Of a stretch of 6,820 nt of DNA, positions 5,752 through 6,820 are shown piece by piece. The position numbers and the translations under genes are program-made. This DNA comes from CAZBDU01 sp964490725 (lineage in GTDB: Bacteria; Spirochaetota; Spirochaetia; SZUA-6; DRHE01): contig CAZBDU010000165.1 in assembly GCA_964490725.1 (NCBI GenBank), positions 1-6,820 of the forward strand. The letters are read 5' to 3'. Every line of letters begins with the position of its first letter. Positions within the stretch are counted from its first letter, which is position 1. The notes under the pieces were generated by a model that saw only the letters and a list, made by a program, of their open reading frames with translations, had not been told where the DNA came from and searched no databases.

Positions 5752-6396
5752 TCATATCAGGGCCACACGCAGCACCAGGAAGAACAGCAGCTGGATCCCC
5801 CCGTAGATAAGGGGCAGCCGGGTGCGGAGCGACAGCCCCAGCAGGCGGAAAACCAGGGCCGCCGAGGCGGCGATCAGGAACCAGGCCAGGTAGTTCCGCG
5901 GCGGGATCGTGGCTTCGTGCCAGCGCCAGTACTCCAGGGCCACCGCTACCGGCTCCATCACGAAATCGAACAGCGCCGCCGCGAGCCCGGCGAGCAGCGC
6001 CGCAAGCCACGCGGGTCGGCCCAGGCGTTCGGCCAGTCCCAAGCCCGCCACGATGACCAGCAGCCAGTTGAAGGCGATCACCAGCGGCACCGACAGCAGC
6101 CCGGGACCCAGCGTCTTCCCGTAGGTGTAGGCTCCGAACACGGCCCCTGTGGCCGTGCCCGCCGCCTCCAGGGCGAGGGTTACCAGCAGGACCGCCCCCG
6201 CCCAGGCCAGGAACCGCCCGCCCCCCTCCGCGGCCGCTGGCAGGAAGGCCGCCGCCCCGCAGACCAGGAGCACCACCGGCGTCAGATCCAGCATCAGCGG
6301 CCGCAGCGGGTCCAGGAGGTGACCCGCCGCCCCGACGGCATAGAGGACCGCCAGAGCGCAGGCGGCGATCAGCTCCGCCCGCCCCCTTCCGGTCAC
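5752..6396 (-). CDS. CruF-like carotenoid 1',2'-hydratase (DUF422, carotenoid biosynthesis family)
   Basis: Integral membrane protein of 214 residues with about seven hydrophobic segments (roughly 8-27, 35-54, 62-80, 100-121, 130-148, 170-188, 195-213). Recognised by family patterns: Glu77 followed by Gly80 and GAVFGAYTYGKTLG at 84-97, SVPLVIAFNW at 102-111, DFVMEPVAVALEYWRW at 144-159, and IPPRNYLAWF at 164-173. Members include CruF, which adds water to the psi end of gamma-carotene or similar carotenoids, and haloarchaeal bisanhydrobacterioruberin hydratase. The exact substrate here is not visible. The start is GTG at 6396-6394, overlapping the upstream cyclase stop as GTGA, with AGGGG at 6407-6403 and a 6-base spacer, so the two genes are translationally coupled. 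Its form most resembles, from memory, the version seen beside CrtYcd cyclases in Bacteroidota. It is followed by the prenyl synthase after an 87-base AT-rich gap. Confidence 0.82.
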   Translation of the reverse strand: MTGRGRAELIAACALAVLYAVGAAGHLLDPLRPLMLDLTPVVLLVCGAAAFLPAAAEGGGRFLAWAGAVLLVTLALEAAGTATGAVFGAYTYGKTLGPGLLSVPLVIAFNWLLVIVAGLGLAERLGRPAWLAALLAGLAAALFDFVMEPVAVALEYWRWHEATIPPRNYLAWFLIAASAALVFRLLGLSLRTRLPLIYGGIQLLFFLVLRVALI

Positions 6397-6820
6397 CGTG
6401 CACCCCTTTCGCCCCGACGGCGGATCGCCGCCGCCGGCCCGGTCCCCGCCACCGGGGCCCGCTCCCCAGCCACTGCCGGCTCCCGCTCGCTCAGCAACAG
6501 GTAGACCAGGATGTTAAAGCCGATCAGGGCGAAGGAGTAGAGGAAGTCCTCCAGCGGAATGGTGTACACCCGCAGGCCCAGGATGGCCTCTGGGTGATAG
6601 GTCACCACCGGAAGCCCGGTGAGCAGGCCGTTGACCACCAGGAAGGGCGCGTAGGAGATGCCCAGGGCCGTCCAGAAGTGCCGGCTCCGCAGCGCCTCCG
6701 GGCGCAGCGCGGCGCCCAACGCCAGGAACAGCGCCGTGGCCAGCAGCACCGTGAAGGTGTAGCCGCGGGAGCGCAACGGCACCGCCCCGGCGGCGAGGCC
6801 CGCCCCGGCGACCCCCCAGG
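6393..6820 (-). CDS. Lycopene cyclase, CrtYc/CrtYd type, C-terminal domain; 5' end outside window
   Basis: Membrane enzyme that closes a terminal ring on lycopene or a related linear carotenoid. About 141 codons are visible. One complete cyclase domain is present: a helix around YTFTVLLATALFLALG, a second around LGISYAPFLVVNGLLTGLP, the signature PVVTYHPEAILGLRVYTIP, and EDFLYSFALIGFNILVYLLL as the third helix. The acidic ED pair after TIPL is the conserved catalytic region of this family. A tail of about 30 Arg- and Ala-rich residues follows. GTG at 6782-6780 could start a stand-alone CrtYd subunit, but it has no Shine-Dalgarno site, and the frame stays open to base 6820 through hydrophobic residues (WGVAGAGLAAGA). 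A tandem CrtYc-CrtYd fusion entering from the right is therefore as likely or more likely. The stop overlaps the CruF-like gene by 4 bp. Confidence 0.85.
   Translation of the reverse strand, partial: WGVAGAGLAAGAVPLRSRGYTFTVLLATALFLALGAALRPEALRSRHFWTALGISYAPFLVVNGLLTGLPVVTYHPEAILGLRVYTIPLEDFLYSFALIGFNILVYLLLSEREPAVAGERAPVAGTGPAAAIRRRGERGAR

Noticed and set aside
5282..6403. Minus-strand open frame of 373 codons overlapping the CruF-like and prenyl synthase genes
   Set aside because: Out of frame with both real genes and spanning their intergenic promoter; composition is Gly/Arg/Pro-rich without motifs.

Overview
The window is a GC-rich bacterial segment (about 70% GC by eye) in which every convincing gene lies on the minus strand, so it reads right to left. 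It is an isoprenoid and carotenoid locus. The genes in transcription order are: the C-terminal part of a lycopene cyclase (CrtYc/CrtYd type, 5' end outside the window), a CruF-like carotenoid hydratase, a long-chain (GGPP-type) polyprenyl diphosphate synthase, a decayed remnant of a hybrid sensor histidine kinase, class II HMG-CoA reductase, diphosphomevalonate decarboxylase, phosphomevalonate kinase and mevalonate kinase (its last few codons run off the left edge).

Layout. 6820-5752: crtYcd-like and cruF-like genes, coupled by a 4-bp GTGA overlap. 5751-5665: an AT-rich island (24 G/C in 5691-5760) with the best promoter of the window, driving the prenyl synthase. 5664-4594: prenyl synthase. 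4593-4153: no intact gene. Here 4542-4298 holds pieces of a histidine kinase dimerisation helix, the end of its ATPase domain and the first strand of a receiver domain, and just beyond it is a sigma70-like promoter whose spacing predicts a leaderless HMG-CoA reductase mRNA. 4152-1: the four mevalonate genes with overlapping ends (4, 4 and 13 bp) and start codons ATG, GTG, TTG, TTG, each internal start preceded by a good Shine-Dalgarno sequence. This is clearly one translationally coupled operon.

How the genes work together. HMG-CoA reductase makes mevalonate. The two kinases and the decarboxylase turn it into isopentenyl diphosphate. The prenyl synthase condenses C5 units into a C20 (or longer) chain for phytoene and carotenoids, and the cyclase plus the hydratase would finish the ends of the carotenoid. 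One ring-forming enzyme next to a CruF-like hydratase suggests a monocyclic, 1'-hydroxylated carotenoid of the saproxanthin, myxol or hydroxytorulene kind (inference). HMG-CoA synthase, IPP isomerase, phytoene synthase and desaturase are not in the window.

Organism. Strong Shine-Dalgarno sequences, TTG/GTG starts and high GC argue against ordinary low-GC Bacteroidota. The order reductase-decarboxylase-PMK-MVK is, as I recall, the order in the Borrelia mevalonate cluster, and some free-living spirochaetes make 1'-hydroxytorulene pigments, so a high-GC spirochaete is one candidate. Chloroflexota, Deinococcota or a high-GC Bacillota lineage cannot be excluded from sequence reading alone.
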